Assembly (NCBI RefSeq): GCF_036226605.1
Contig: NZ_CP109000.1
Coordinates: 6,444,501 to 6,508,500, forward strand
Direction of reading: 5' to 3'
From: Streptomyces sp. NBC_00704
GTDB lineage: Bacteria > Actinomycetota > Actinomycetes > Streptomycetales > Streptomycetaceae
DNA length: 64,000 nt
Made by a program: the position numbers and the translations under genes. The notes beneath the pieces are model-generated. The model searched no databases and was not told the origin of the DNA. It saw only the letters and a program-made list of their open reading frames with translations. Of this stretch, positions 23,659 to 32,413 are shown piece by piece; within the stretch, counting starts at the first letter, position 1, and each line of letters opens with the position of its first letter.

Positions 23659-25839
23659 ATGAGCCAGCAGGGGGGAAGGCCCACCGGTCGCGAGGACGAC
23701 TGGTGGCGGCAGCTGTACGACGACGCCGGCGAGGACACCGGGCCCGCGCCCGCCGCCGACTCCCTGGACGACCGCTTCGCCTCGGCGGCCGGAGCGGTGC
23801 GCTCCACGAGCGCGACGGACAGCGGGCGCCCGGACGACGGCGCCCGCGTCGGCCCCGCGGCCTCGGCGGCCGTAGGGGACGACCCGGACGTCCTGCCGGA
23901 CCGGTGGTCCGGACGCTTCCCCGACGGCGGAGTGGTCGCCGCGCCCGGCGATACCACCGGCGACATCCCCGGCGATGCGACCGGTGACTGGGTGGACGGC
24001 GCCGACGACGGCCAGCCCGCGTCCGGTCCGGCCGGTGCGCTGCCCTCGCCGCGCGCCGAACGGTCCGGCGCCGAGGCGGGGGCCGAGGCGGCGGCCGACT
24101 GGTGGACGTCGCAGGGCCCGCCACCGCCGCCGTCCTCGCCCCCGCCCGTGCCGCGGGAGGCCACCGTCCCGCAGCCCAGAACCGGCCCGCCCGCGGCCCC
24201 CGCTCCGCCGGACGAAGGGCCGGGCAGCGGGCCGGACCCGCGGGGCGGTGGGGGCGGCGACGGCGGGGGTGTCCGGCCGGAACCGCCGTCGGACGGGGCG
24301 GCCGGTCCCACCGGCTTCCCGCCGGGCCCGCTGCCGCCCGGGTTCGCCGAGCAGCCGGTCCACGGGAACGCCCGCGGCGACGTCCACCGCGCATCCGTGG
24401 ACGACGGCGACGCGGCGGCGTGGACGGAGGCCGCGGACACCCGGCGGCCCGCGTCGCCACCGCCGTCACCCGCGACGGACCCCGCCCTCCCGCCGCCGCC
24501 ACCCCGGCCGCCGTCCCCGCCCCCGCCGTCGACTCCGCCCGAAGCGCGGTCGACGGCCGGGCCCCGTTCCGCCGCCGCCGCACCACCCGCCCCTGACGCA
24601 CCGCCGGACCCCCGGGCGCCGGCGCCCCCCGACACCCCGGCGCCGCCTTCCGCCCCCGCGGTGCCCCCGGCCGCCCCGCCGCCCGTGCCGCTCCATGCCC
24701 CGCCGCCCTCGACGGCCCCCACCGCCCACACCGACGGGCGGTCGCCCTCGTTCACCCCGGCCGGCGCTGCGCCGGACGCCCCAGCCCGCCCCCCGGAGCG
24801 GGTCCCGGACGGGGAGGCCGAGCCCGGCCCGCCCGGCCATCCGCCCACCGTCCTCACGATCCCGGCCCGGCCCGCCGCCACGGACCACGTCGGCTCCGGG
24901 CCGCCCACCTACGACGCCGAGCCCACCGCCCTCCCCGCCGCCGATCCGGACGAGCTGGACGAGCTGGTCGCCGACACCGTCCTGGAGGGCGCCCGCTACG
25001 GGTCCTGGGCGCTGCGCGCCGCGTCGGTGCGCGGCGACTCCGCCCGGTACCGGGGGGAGCCGCGCCGGGACTCCCTGCTCACCGCCCGTTTCGGGACGGG
25101 CGAGCACGCGCTCGTCCTGGTCGCGATGGCGACGGGCGCCAGAGCCAATCCGGCCGCGCACCGTGCGGCAGCCGAGGTGTGCCGGTGGATCGGACGCGCC
25201 GTGGGCCGCAGCCATGTCCGGCTCGCCGAGGACATCAGGGCGGCCCGGCGCGGCGATCTGAAGTCGGGGCTGCACCGGCTCACCGACCGCAGCCTCGGCC
25301 GGCTGCGGGCCGGCGCCGCCGAGCAGGGGCTCGAACCCGAGGAGTACGCGGCCACCCTGCGCTGCCTGCTGCTGCCCGCCGACCCCGAATGCCGCACCCG
25401 CGTCTTCTTCGGGGTGGGCGGCGGCGGACTGTTCCGGCTGCGCGGCGGCGTCTGGCGGGACATCGAACCGCAGGTGGCCGAGGTCGCGGGCGATCCGGTC
25501 GTGGGGTTCGGGTCGCTCCCGGCCGAGACGCCCGAAGGGGACCGGCTCACCATGGACCTGGGCGTCCCCGCACCGCCCGACCCGTACGACCCGGAGCCCG
25601 GACCGCCCCGCGAGCCGTTCCGCTTCCGGGCCTCCGTAGCCCGCCCGGGTGACACGCTCCTGATGTGCACCGGCGGCATGGCCGACCCCCTGCGCGGGGA
25701 GCCGGAACTCTCCGCGCACCTGACGGACCGCTGGTCGGACCCGGCCCCGCCCGGTCTCGCCGCCTTCCTCGCCGACACCCAGGTCAGGGTCAAGGGCTAC
25801 GCCGACGACCGTACGGCCGCGGCCGTCTGGGAGGCGTGA
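23659..25839 (+). CDS. Protein phosphatase 2C-like protein, catalytic residues degenerate
   Basis: 726 aa. Residues 1-430 are an acidic and then Pro/Ala-rich low-complexity region. Residues about 430-726 fold as a PP2C/PPM domain, recognised by the strand order and the terminal YADDRTAAAVWEA. Metal-binding motifs are altered: the DGMGG loop reads VAMATGARAN, and the SDG strand reads MCTGGMAD. The domain is therefore probably not an active phosphatase and may instead bind a partner, though related Streptomyces proteins are annotated as PP2C. ATG 23659 begins the first acidic segment; there is no clear ribosome site, and an upstream start at 23434 would add sequence without family likeness. Confidence 0.8.
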   Translation: MSQQGGRPTGREDDWWRQLYDDAGEDTGPAPAADSLDDRFASAAGAVRSTSATDSGRPDDGARVGPAASAAVGDDPDVLPDRWSGRFPDGGVVAAPGDTTGDIPGDATGDWVDGADDGQPASGPAGALPSPRAERSGAEAGAEAAADWWTSQGPPPPPSSPPPVPREATVPQPRTGPPAAPAPPDEGPGSGPDPRGGGGGDGGGVRPEPPSDGAAGPTGFPPGPLPPGFAEQPVHGNARGDVHRASVDDGDAAAWTEAADTRRPASPPPSPATDPALPPPPPRPPSPPPPSTPPEARSTAGPRSAAAAPPAPDAPPDPRAPAPPDTPAPPSAPAVPPAAPPPVPLHAPPPSTAPTAHTDGRSPSFTPAGAAPDAPARPPERVPDGEAEPGPPGHPPTVLTIPARPAATDHVGSGPPTYDAEPTALPAADPDELDELVADTVLEGARYGSWALRAASVRGDSARYRGEPRRDSLLTARFGTGEHALVLVAMATGARANPAAHRAAAEVCRWIGRAVGRSHVRLAEDIRAARRGDLKSGLHRLTDRSLGRLRAGAAEQGLEPEEYAATLRCLLLPADPECRTRVFFGVGGGGLFRLRGGVWRDIEPQVAEVAGDPVVGFGSLPAETPEGDRLTMDLGVPAPPDPYDPEPGPPREPFRFRASVARPGDTLLMCTGGMADPLRGEPELSAHLTDRWSDPAPPGLAAFLADTQVRVKGYADDRTAAAVWEA

Positions 25840-25901
25840 GCGCGCCACCGCGGCCACTGTGGAGAGCATCGACCCGGGAAACCGAAGGGATGCGTCGGTC
25901 C

Positions 25902-27644
25902 ATGGCCAAGCAGAACGTCGCCGAGCAGTTCGTGGACATCCTGGCCCGCGCGGGGGTCAAGCGCCTCTACGGCGTCGTGGGGGACAGCCTCAACCCCGTC
26001 GTGGACGCGGTGCGCCGCCACCGGGGCATCGACTGGATCCACGTCCGCCACGAGGAGAGCGCCGCCTTCGCCGCGGGCGCGGAGGCCCAGATCACCGGGC
26101 GGCTCGCCGCCTGCGCGGGCTCCTGCGGGCCGGGCAACCTCCACCTCGTCAACGGCCTGTACGACGCCCACCGCTCCATGGCCCCGGTGCTCGCCCTGGC
26201 CTCGCACATCCCCTCCAGCGAGATCGGTCTGGGCTACTTCCAGGAGACCCATCCGGACCAGCTGTTCCGCGAGTGCAGTCACTACAGCGAGCTGGTCTCC
26301 AACCCGAAGCAGATGCCGAGGCTGCTGCACACCGCGATCCAGAACGCGGTCGGCCGCGGCGGCGTCAGCGTCGTGTCCCTGCCCGGCGACGTCGCCGACC
26401 TGCCCGCGCCGGAGAAGGCCGTCGAAACGGCCCTCGTCACCGCCCGCCCCACCGTCCGCCCCGGCGACGCCGAGATCGAGGCGCTCGTCGAGATGATCGA
26501 CGCGGCGGGCAAGGTCACCCTGTTCTGCGGCAGCGGAACAGCCGGCGCGCACGCCGAGGTGATGGAGTTCGCCGGGAAGATCAAGTCCCCGGTGGGACAC
26601 GCGCTGCGCGGAAAGGAATGGATTCAGTACGACAATATGTATGACGTAGGGATGAGCGGTCTCCTCGGCTACGGCGCCGCCTACGAGGCCACCCACGAGT
26701 GCGATCTGCTGATCCTCCTCGGCACCGACTTCCCCTACAGCGCCTTCCTTCCCGACGACGTGCGGATCGCCCAGGTCGACGTGCGGCCCGAACACCTCGG
26801 CCGCCGCTCCAGACTGGACCTCGCCGTCTGGGGCGACGTCCGCGAGACGCTGCGCTGCCTCATCCCGCGCGTGCGGACCAAGGAGAACCGGCGCTTCCTC
26901 GACCGGATGCTGAAGAAGCACGCCGACGCGCTCGAGGGGGTGGTGAAGGCCTACACGAGGAAGGTCGACAAGCACGTTCCCGTCCACCCGGAGTACGTGG
27001 CGTCCGTCCTCGATGAACTCGCCGCCGACGACGCCGTGTTCACCGTCGACACCGGCATGTGCAACGTGTGGGCCGCGCGCTACCTCACCCCCAACGGCCG
27101 CCGCCGGGTCATCGGCTCCTTCTCGCACGGCTCCATGGCCAACGCGCTGCCCATGGCCATCGGCGCGCAGTTCACCGACCGCGGCCGCCAGGTCGTGTCG
27201 ATGTCCGGCGACGGCGGCTTCGCCATGCTCATGGGCGACTTCCTGACCCTCGTCCAGCACGACCTGCCGGTGAAGGTCGTGCTGTTCAACAACTCCTCGC
27301 TGGGCATGGTCGAGTTGGAGATGCTGGTCGCCGGTCTGCCCTCGTACGGCACGACCAACAAGAACCCCGACTTCGCCGCGGTCGCGCGCGCCTGCGGCGC
27401 CTACGGCGTCCGCGTCGAGAAGCCCAAGCAGCTGGCCGGCGCGCTGAAGGACGCCTTCCGGCACAAGGGGCCGGCCCTGGTCGACGTCGTCACCGACCCC
27501 AACGCGCTGTCCATCCCGCCGAAGATCAGCGCGGACATGGTGACCGGCTTCGCCCTGTCGGCCTCGAAGATCGTCCTCGACGGGGGAGTGGGACGCATGC
27601 TCCAGATGGCCCGCTCCAACCTGCGCCACATGCCCCGGCCCTGA
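25902..27644 (+). CDS. poxB: Thiamine pyrophosphate-dependent pyruvate oxidase/dehydrogenase (PoxB type)
   Basis: 580 aa with the three domains of the acetohydroxyacid synthase/pyruvate oxidase family. The Pyr domain has YGVVGDSLNP and the catalytic Glu in HVRHEESAAFAAGAEA. The central FAD-type domain covers about 190-330. The PP domain shows the ThDP signature GDGGFAMLMGDFLTLVQHDLPVKVVLFNN. PoxB decarboxylates pyruvate to acetate with electrons going to menaquinone at the membrane. The closing segment (VLDGGVGRMLQMARSNLRHMP) corresponds to the membrane-docking tail of E. coli PoxB. ATG 25902 is chosen by similarity to the usual MAKQN-like start; ATG 25890 is four codons earlier. It follows the PP2C-like gene by 62 bases. 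Confidence 0.9.
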   Translation: MAKQNVAEQFVDILARAGVKRLYGVVGDSLNPVVDAVRRHRGIDWIHVRHEESAAFAAGAEAQITGRLAACAGSCGPGNLHLVNGLYDAHRSMAPVLALASHIPSSEIGLGYFQETHPDQLFRECSHYSELVSNPKQMPRLLHTAIQNAVGRGGVSVVSLPGDVADLPAPEKAVETALVTARPTVRPGDAEIEALVEMIDAAGKVTLFCGSGTAGAHAEVMEFAGKIKSPVGHALRGKEWIQYDNMYDVGMSGLLGYGAAYEATHECDLLILLGTDFPYSAFLPDDVRIAQVDVRPEHLGRRSRLDLAVWGDVRETLRCLIPRVRTKENRRFLDRMLKKHADALEGVVKAYTRKVDKHVPVHPEYVASVLDELAADDAVFTVDTGMCNVWAARYLTPNGRRRVIGSFSHGSMANALPMAIGAQFTDRGRQVVSMSGDGGFAMLMGDFLTLVQHDLPVKVVLFNNSSLGMVELEMLVAGLPSYGTTNKNPDFAAVARACGAYGVRVEKPKQLAGALKDAFRHKGPALVDVVTDPNALSIPPKISADMVTGFALSASKIVLDGGVGRMLQMARSNLRHMPRP

Positions 27645-27676
27645 GCACCGGCTCACTCCGACGACCGGCGGGCGGA

Positions 27677-29248
27677 TCAGTCGGTGGCCGGGACCCACCG
27701 CCGTGCTCCGCCGCCGTCCGAGGCGTACCAGTAGCGGGGCAGTCCCTTGATGCTCGTGGTGCGGAACGGACGGCCGTGGTCGTCGACGCGGACCGTGCCG
27801 GTGCGGCCCCCGGAGGACCAGTCGAGTTCGACGTACCAGTCGCAGCCGCACGTCTGCGTCCGTGCCGTGACCAGCAGCACCTCGGGGTCCTCGCCGGACA
27901 CGTGGTAGGGCAGGCGCACCGCCGGGATCGTCCTCTCCCCGTCGTCGCCGGCGACCGAGCGCGCCACGGGCCGGTCGCGGTCGAGGTCCACCGCGAAGTA
28001 GCGCTTGCTCAGCGAGCCGCCGCAGCCCTGGTCCATCGCGTACGCGGTGCCGGGGGCGGGAGCGGCTCGCCGGGCGACCCGCACGCGCACCGCCGTCAGC
28101 GCGACGGCGGCGGAGCCGCGTCCCTGGAGCGTGATCTCCACATTGGTCTCGCGTCCGTGCACGGCGCCCTGCGCCGACGCCCAGGGCCCGGCGTCCTGCG
28201 CCATCGGGGGAGGCGGGACCTGCGCCGGAGGCCTGTCGATGACGTAGTCGTGACCGCAGCCCTGCGCCCAGACCTGCGAGTCGGCGGTCCAGGTGAGCGG
28301 TACGCCCGCGGCCGGGACCGCCGCGGCTCCGCCGCCGGCCGGGGCGGCCTCGGTCACGGGCGCGGTCCTGGTGCGGCCGGGGGAGGGCGAGGGCGAGGGC
28401 TCGGCGGAACCGGCGGGGGCGGTCGTCGCCGCCGGGCCGGGTGCGGAGGAGCGGCCGGGGGCGGCCCCGGGGAACGGAACGACGGGCGCCGCGGCGGACC
28501 GGACGGCGTCGTCCGAGGCCCGGGGAGTGCGGTGCCCGCCGCCTTCTCCGGGCAGTGCGGCCAGTGTGCCCAGAATGGTGAGGAGCGCGCACGCGGCGCC
28601 GGCGAGGACAGCGGTACGGCGGCGGCGGTGCCAACGGCGCGCGGGCGCCCGCGCCGGGGCCGGATCCCGCGCTTCCCGCGCCGCCCGTGCTTGCCGGACC
28701 CCGCCCGCCGCCCGAGCGTCATCCCGCTCGGCTGCGTCGGCTGCATCGGAGGCGTCGGCTGCGTCCTGCACGTGATCTTGGTCGTGCGGGCTGCGCGGGT
28801 CGTACGGGTCGTACGGGTCGTGCGGGTTTGGTGACCCGTGCGGATCGTGCGGGTCCGGCGACCCGTGCCGGTCGTCCGGGGCCTGCCCCGGTGTCCGCGC
28901 CCGGCTCGTTGATTCCGAGGCCGTCGTGCTCCGGGGGCGTTGTCGTGCCGCCGCCAGCCGGAGCCACCGCCGGTGCAGTTCGAGGCGTTCCTCGGGCGTC
29001 GCCCCGCAGAACTCGGCGAGCCGTTCGACCGGGGCGAAGTCCTGTGGAACCGCTTCCCCCGCGCAGTAGCGGTGCAGGGTCGAGGTGTTCATGCCCACGC
29101 GACGGGCGAGGGAGCCGTAGCTGCGCTCGGTGCGCCCCTTCAGTTCCGTCAGCAGTGCCGCGAACTCCGTCACATCGCTCACACAGTCGTCGGTCGACAC
29201 CGGGTCCCCCGTGCTCGTCCGGCCCGGGCGGTCATCCCAGGCACTCAT
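27677..29248 (-). CDS. Membrane-anchored helix-turn-helix (XRE-type) protein with extracytoplasmic domain
   Basis: 523 aa. An XRE-like HTH lies near the N-terminus (RSYGSLARRVGMNTSTLHRYCAG). A long linker rich in Asp/His/Pro/Ala follows, then one transmembrane helix at about 210-232 (TAVLAGAACALLTILGTLAAL). A Pro/Ala-rich segment leads to a C-terminal domain of about 190 residues with paired Cys (GCGHD, GCGGS, CGCDWY). The topology puts the HTH inside and the C-terminal domain outside, so it may transmit an external signal or tether DNA. The start is uncertain: ATG 29248 has a weak AGG, while GTG 29200 follows a GGGG and begins closer to the HTH. It diverges from two secreted-protein genes. 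Confidence 0.8.
   Translation of the reverse strand: MSAWDDRPGRTSTGDPVSTDDCVSDVTEFAALLTELKGRTERSYGSLARRVGMNTSTLHRYCAGEAVPQDFAPVERLAEFCGATPEERLELHRRWLRLAAARQRPRSTTASESTSRARTPGQAPDDRHGSPDPHDPHGSPNPHDPYDPYDPRSPHDQDHVQDAADASDAADAAERDDARAAGGVRQARAAREARDPAPARAPARRWHRRRRTAVLAGAACALLTILGTLAALPGEGGGHRTPRASDDAVRSAAAPVVPFPGAAPGRSSAPGPAATTAPAGSAEPSPSPSPGRTRTAPVTEAAPAGGGAAAVPAAGVPLTWTADSQVWAQGCGHDYVIDRPPAQVPPPPMAQDAGPWASAQGAVHGRETNVEITLQGRGSAAVALTAVRVRVARRAAPAPGTAYAMDQGCGGSLSKRYFAVDLDRDRPVARSVAGDDGERTIPAVRLPYHVSGEDPEVLLVTARTQTCGCDWYVELDWSSGGRTGTVRVDDHGRPFRTTSIKGLPRYWYASDGGGARRWVPATD
28796..28868 (-). repeat. Imperfect tandem repeat in the HTH protein linker
   Basis: Nine-base units of the type cgtacgggt, with variants, are repeated about eight times and encode the DPYDPYDP/DPHGSPDPHDPHG linker between the HTH and the membrane helix. 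Such in-frame units can expand or contract without breaking the gene. Confidence 0.65.
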
Positions 29249-29455
29249 ATACCTGCACGTCAGATGGCCTGGGATGGTTCCACCGCCGCCGATCGGGCGC
29301 AGACCGTTGCAGCGTGCCGGGGGAACCGCCGATGCTCTTGGTGTCGCACCGACCGGGCCGGAACCGACCGGCCGGCCTCTCGGCGCCGACCCACACCCAT
29401 GCACCCACCGGCACTCACGCGGCCTTCACCCGGCACTCACTCACGGGGGACACCC

Positions 29456-30100
29456 ATGCCCAAGCGCTTTCGAACCACCATGATGATCACCACGCTCGGC
29501 GGGCTCACCGCACTGACGGCCGCGGGCACCGCGTTCGGCGCTTCGCCCGCCCCCGCGGCGAGCAGCCCCGCCTCCCAGCGGCCCGGCTTTCTCGCCGCCC
29601 CGGACCTCCCCGTCCGTCCCGGCGCCCCCTGGACGGCCGGCCGGATCACGGCCGGCGCGGCGCCCGACGTGGAGCTGGACCTGTGCCTCGGCAGGGCGCT
29701 GGGCGGCGGCTCCGGCTCCTGGTACCGCGAGTTCCGGACCGACCTCGACACGAGCGCCCGTCAGATCGCCGTGCGGACGCCGAGCGTCGCCGCGGCCAAG
29801 GGGCGGTACGCGCGGGTCGACCAGGACATCAGGTCCTGCGCCCGGCGGATCGAGCGGGCCGACCCGGAGGTCGAGGCGACACTCAGGGACTACGGACGCC
29901 TGCACGTCGAGGAGGGCGCCCACGTCTACGGCCTGCACACCGAGACGTCCTGGGGCGCGAGCGACATCCGGCTCATCTCCGTCGGCCGGGACGGCACGAG
30001 GGTGACGGTCGTGGACTGGCGCCAGATGGGCGACTTCGCCGACGCCCCGGTCAAGGCGTTCAGGAAGACGACCGTCACCGCCGTCGACAAGCTCCGCTGA
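29456..30100 (+). CDS. Secreted protein of unknown function
   Basis: 214 aa. A clear Sec signal peptide (basic MPKRFRTT, then a hydrophobic MMITTLGGLTALTAAGTAFG) ends near Ala-Ser-Pro-Ala at about residue 30. The mature part has only two Cys (in ELDLCLGRAL and DIRSCARRI), likely a disulfide, and a C-terminal beta-rich stretch ending FRKTTVTAVDK. I do not recognise a family. gggga precedes ATG 29456. It diverges from the membrane HTH gene and lies 219 bases upstream of another secreted-protein gene, suggesting a small exported set. Confidence 0.75.
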   Translation: MPKRFRTTMMITTLGGLTALTAAGTAFGASPAPAASSPASQRPGFLAAPDLPVRPGAPWTAGRITAGAAPDVELDLCLGRALGGGSGSWYREFRTDLDTSARQIAVRTPSVAAAKGRYARVDQDIRSCARRIERADPEVEATLRDYGRLHVEEGAHVYGLHTETSWGASDIRLISVGRDGTRVTVVDWRQMGDFADAPVKAFRKTTVTAVDKLR

Positions 30101-30318
30101 CGTTCCGGAGCACCGGCGCGGCCGGCCGCCCCCGCCGACGGGGACGCGACGCACGAACCGCGCGTGACGAGACCGCTGAGAAGCGCGGGCCGCCGCCCCT
30201 CCCGCCACGGGGGTCGGGAGAGGCGGCGGTCCCGCCGCAACCGCACGACCACCGCTCGACCGCACGACCGATCACCGCTCGACCACACGACCACATGAGA
30301 GACACGGGGAACACGGAC

Positions 30319-30843
30319 ATGACGAACGACGTCGACAACACGACCGGCAGCACCGCGACCGGCACGGCCGTCAGGAGCACCGCGCGCCTGCGCGCCACCC
30401 GCCGTACCGCGGTCGCCGCCGGGCTCGCGCTGGCCCTCGGGCTCGGCGTGACGGCGCAGGCGTCCGCCGGCGGCCCGCGCAGCGTCAGCGGCAGGTCGTC
30501 GGACAACATCACCCGCGTCGCCGACTTCTACGGCGCCTACATCGACGCGGTGACCGACGAGGGCGGCGGCGACCTCGCGGACGCGCTGCGTGCGCACTAC
30601 CTGACGTCGGCCCTCCAGAAGGAGCTGAACGCCTGGGAGGAGGCCAACCACGCCAACGGTGTCCTGCGGGCCCAGAACGTCCCGCTCGCCTGGAAGGTCA
30701 CCGACAACGGCACCGCCGACCACACGGAGGCCGTCGTCACCCTCACCTGGAGCAAGAACACGACCACCAAGCTGGTCGTGGACGTGAACCGCGAGAGCCA
30801 CAAGATCTTCCACATCGGCACGAAGGGCGTCGCGGGCAGCTGA
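30319..30843 (+). CDS. Small secreted protein of unknown function
   Basis: 174 aa. A Thr/Arg-rich n-region (residues 1-32) and a hydrophobic core TAVAAGLALALGLGVTAQASA form a signal peptide with likely cleavage near residue 52. The mature 120 residues contain a helical first half (ITRVADFYGAYIDAV, LRAHYLTSALQKELNAWEEAN) and a beta-rich second half (AVVTLTWSK, TKLVVDVN), which resembles an NTF2-like or cystatin-like fold; this is a guess. No Cys. ATG 30319 has a ggggaa site upstream; ATG 30295 is also in frame. The gene is followed about 120 bases later by a strong hairpin. Confidence 0.75.
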   Translation: MTNDVDNTTGSTATGTAVRSTARLRATRRTAVAAGLALALGLGVTAQASAGGPRSVSGRSSDNITRVADFYGAYIDAVTDEGGGDLADALRAHYLTSALQKELNAWEEANHANGVLRAQNVPLAWKVTDNGTADHTEAVVTLTWSKNTTTKLVVDVNRESHKIFHIGTKGVAGS

Positions 30844-30962
30844 CCGCCGCCCCGGAGGCCGCGCGGCCACCGAAGAGTTCAGGCCAACCTCGGGGGACCG
30901 GGGGGACGGGGGGACCGGGGGGACCGGCGAGACCGGGGGGGACCGGGGCCGCCGGAACCTGA

Positions 30963-31020
30963 AGGGGATCCGCGGGCCGGCGGGCCGGGTACGTCCCGGA
31001 CGCCGGACCGCGGATCCCCT
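30963..31020. terminator. Perfect 13-base inverted repeat, probable terminator
   Basis: aggggatccgcgg (30963-30975) and ccgcggatcccct (31008-31020) are exact complements around a 32-base spacer that is itself GC-rich. It lies 120 bases after the second secreted-protein gene and most simply ends its transcription. Confidence 0.6.
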
Positions 31021-31814
31021 GTCGTGTCACCTCCACGCGTCCGGCGATCGCCGCACCCGCGCCGTGTCTACGACCAGGTCGGTAGGGCCGCGTCCGCAGA
31101 CGGCACGAGCCCCGGCGGTCGCCCGCCACCCGTACGCGCACGCGACAGGGGCGCGAAACGGCCAGGCGGGAGGCCGCGCCGGGCGGCCGGCGCCCCGGCT
31201 CACCTCGGCTCGCGCGGGAGGTGAACGCGCGGAGCGGTCCGCGCGGGTGCGCGCCTTCCCGGGGGGCGCCCGCGCCGTCGTGCGGCCCGCTCCGGGACCG
31301 GCCGCCCTGGTGAGCGCCCGGCGGCCCCGTGGCCGTCGTGCCGCGTCCGCCCGTCGCCGGGGCCGTCCCGCGCGCCGCCGCAGAGGCAACCGGAACCGGT
31401 GCCTCGGCCAGTGCCTCGACCAGGGCTTTCCCCTCCTGCCCGGCGCCGGGCGCGGACGGCGCCGGGCCGGCCCGTGCGTCCGGCCGTCCGGCGGGCCCGC
31501 GTCCGGGGACCGTCCCACGGCTCCGTTCGCGCCCGCCGCTCCCGGCGGCGCACCGGCCGCAGCGGTCCGCGCCCCGCCCCTCTCCCGCTCGCCGGAACCC
31601 GGATGCGGCGATCGCGCACGCGTGCCCGGCCCGCCCCGGACAACGCTGTCGTCCCGCCGTGCGCCGTGCGAATGCCCTCGACGGCGCGTCCGAACATGGC
31701 CGAACACCCGGTCGTTGACGATTCCACATGACTGGCGCGGTGCCGACCGGGCAAGGATCCCCGTGAACGTGTTCGAGCAGGGGGGAAACCGACATCGGCA
31801 CGCGGGCGGGGGTC
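31021..31814. other. Long region without a supported gene
   Basis: About 790 bases with several overlapping open frames on both strands but no recognisable protein. The longest minus-strand frame, 31027-31707 (226 codons), is Arg/Pro/Gly-rich and lacks any domain; a plus frame at 31329-31718 is similar. Both probably reflect base composition. The last 80 bases should hold the promoter of the ATPase gene. Confidence 0.5.
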
Positions 31815-32312
31815 ATGGAGAGGCAGGCACGGGGAAGCGGCGCGACGACGGTCGTGGACGGCTCGGAGACAGGAGAGCCGGGGGAGACCGGGGACGACGC
31901 CGCCGGGGACGCGGCGGACCAGGATCGCGCGGCGCAGCTCAATCGCCGGCTCGGCCGGGCGGACCTGCGGGCGGTGCCCGAGGCGCGCCGGGCGCTGCGG
32001 GAACTGCTGCGGGGGTGGGGCAAGCCCGGCCGGTCCGAGACGGCGGAACTGCTCACCAGCGAACTCGTCACGAACGCGCTGGTGCACACGGACGACGACG
32101 CGCTGCTGACGGCCACCGTCTCGTCGGCCGGTCTGCGGGTCGAGGTGCGGGACTGCGTCGCCCGCCGGCCCCGGCCGAGCGCGCCGGCCCCCGACGAGGG
32201 GACGCACGGGCGGGGTCTGGTGCTCGTCGAGTCCCTCGCGGACACCTGGGGAGTCCGGGCCCAGGGCGGCGGAAAGGTCGTCTGGTTCGAACTGGGCGCC
32301 GGAGCCGCGTGA
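31815..32312 (+). CDS. Anti-sigma-factor-type ATP-binding protein (HATPase_c)
   Basis: 165 aa. After an acidic, probably disordered first 50 residues comes a GHKL ATPase domain like those of RsbW/SpoIIAB. The N-box is ELLTSELVTNALVH, the G1-like region VEVRDCVARR is degenerate, and the G2 box is EGTHGRGLVLVESLADTWG. Streptomyces carries dozens of such proteins; they bind ATP and may phosphorylate an anti-anti-sigma factor or sequester a sigma factor. No partner gene is adjacent. Convergent with the DUF2637 gene across a strong hairpin. Confidence 0.87.
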   Translation: MERQARGSGATTVVDGSETGEPGETGDDAAGDAADQDRAAQLNRRLGRADLRAVPEARRALRELLRGWGKPGRSETAELLTSELVTNALVHTDDDALLTATVSSAGLRVEVRDCVARRPRPSAPAPDEGTHGRGLVLVESLADTWGVRAQGGGKVVWFELGAGAA

Positions 32313-32354
32313 GCGGACCGGCCCGCCGGACGAGGGGCGGCGCACCGCACACGA

Positions 32355-32397
32355 ACGGGAAGGGGGCGCGACCGTGGTGGTCGTGCCCCCTTCCCGT
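32355..32397. terminator. Strong bidirectional hairpin terminator
   Basis: A 19-base stem, 32355-32373 with 32379-32397, encloses the loop gtggt. Only one position deviates, and it can form a G-U pair. It sits between the convergent ATPase and DUF2637 genes and can end transcription from both. Confidence 0.8.
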
Positions 32398-32413
32398 CAT
32401 TCCCGTCCGGCCG

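Noticed and set aside
28687..29455. Long plus-strand frames running into the two secreted-protein genes
   Set aside because: They are antisense to the membrane HTH gene; signal peptides and ribosome sites define starts at 29456 and 30319.
31027..31707. 226-codon minus-strand frame
   Set aside because: Arg/Pro/Gly-rich with no domain or ribosome site; overlapping frames of similar quality exist on the other strand, as expected from composition alone.
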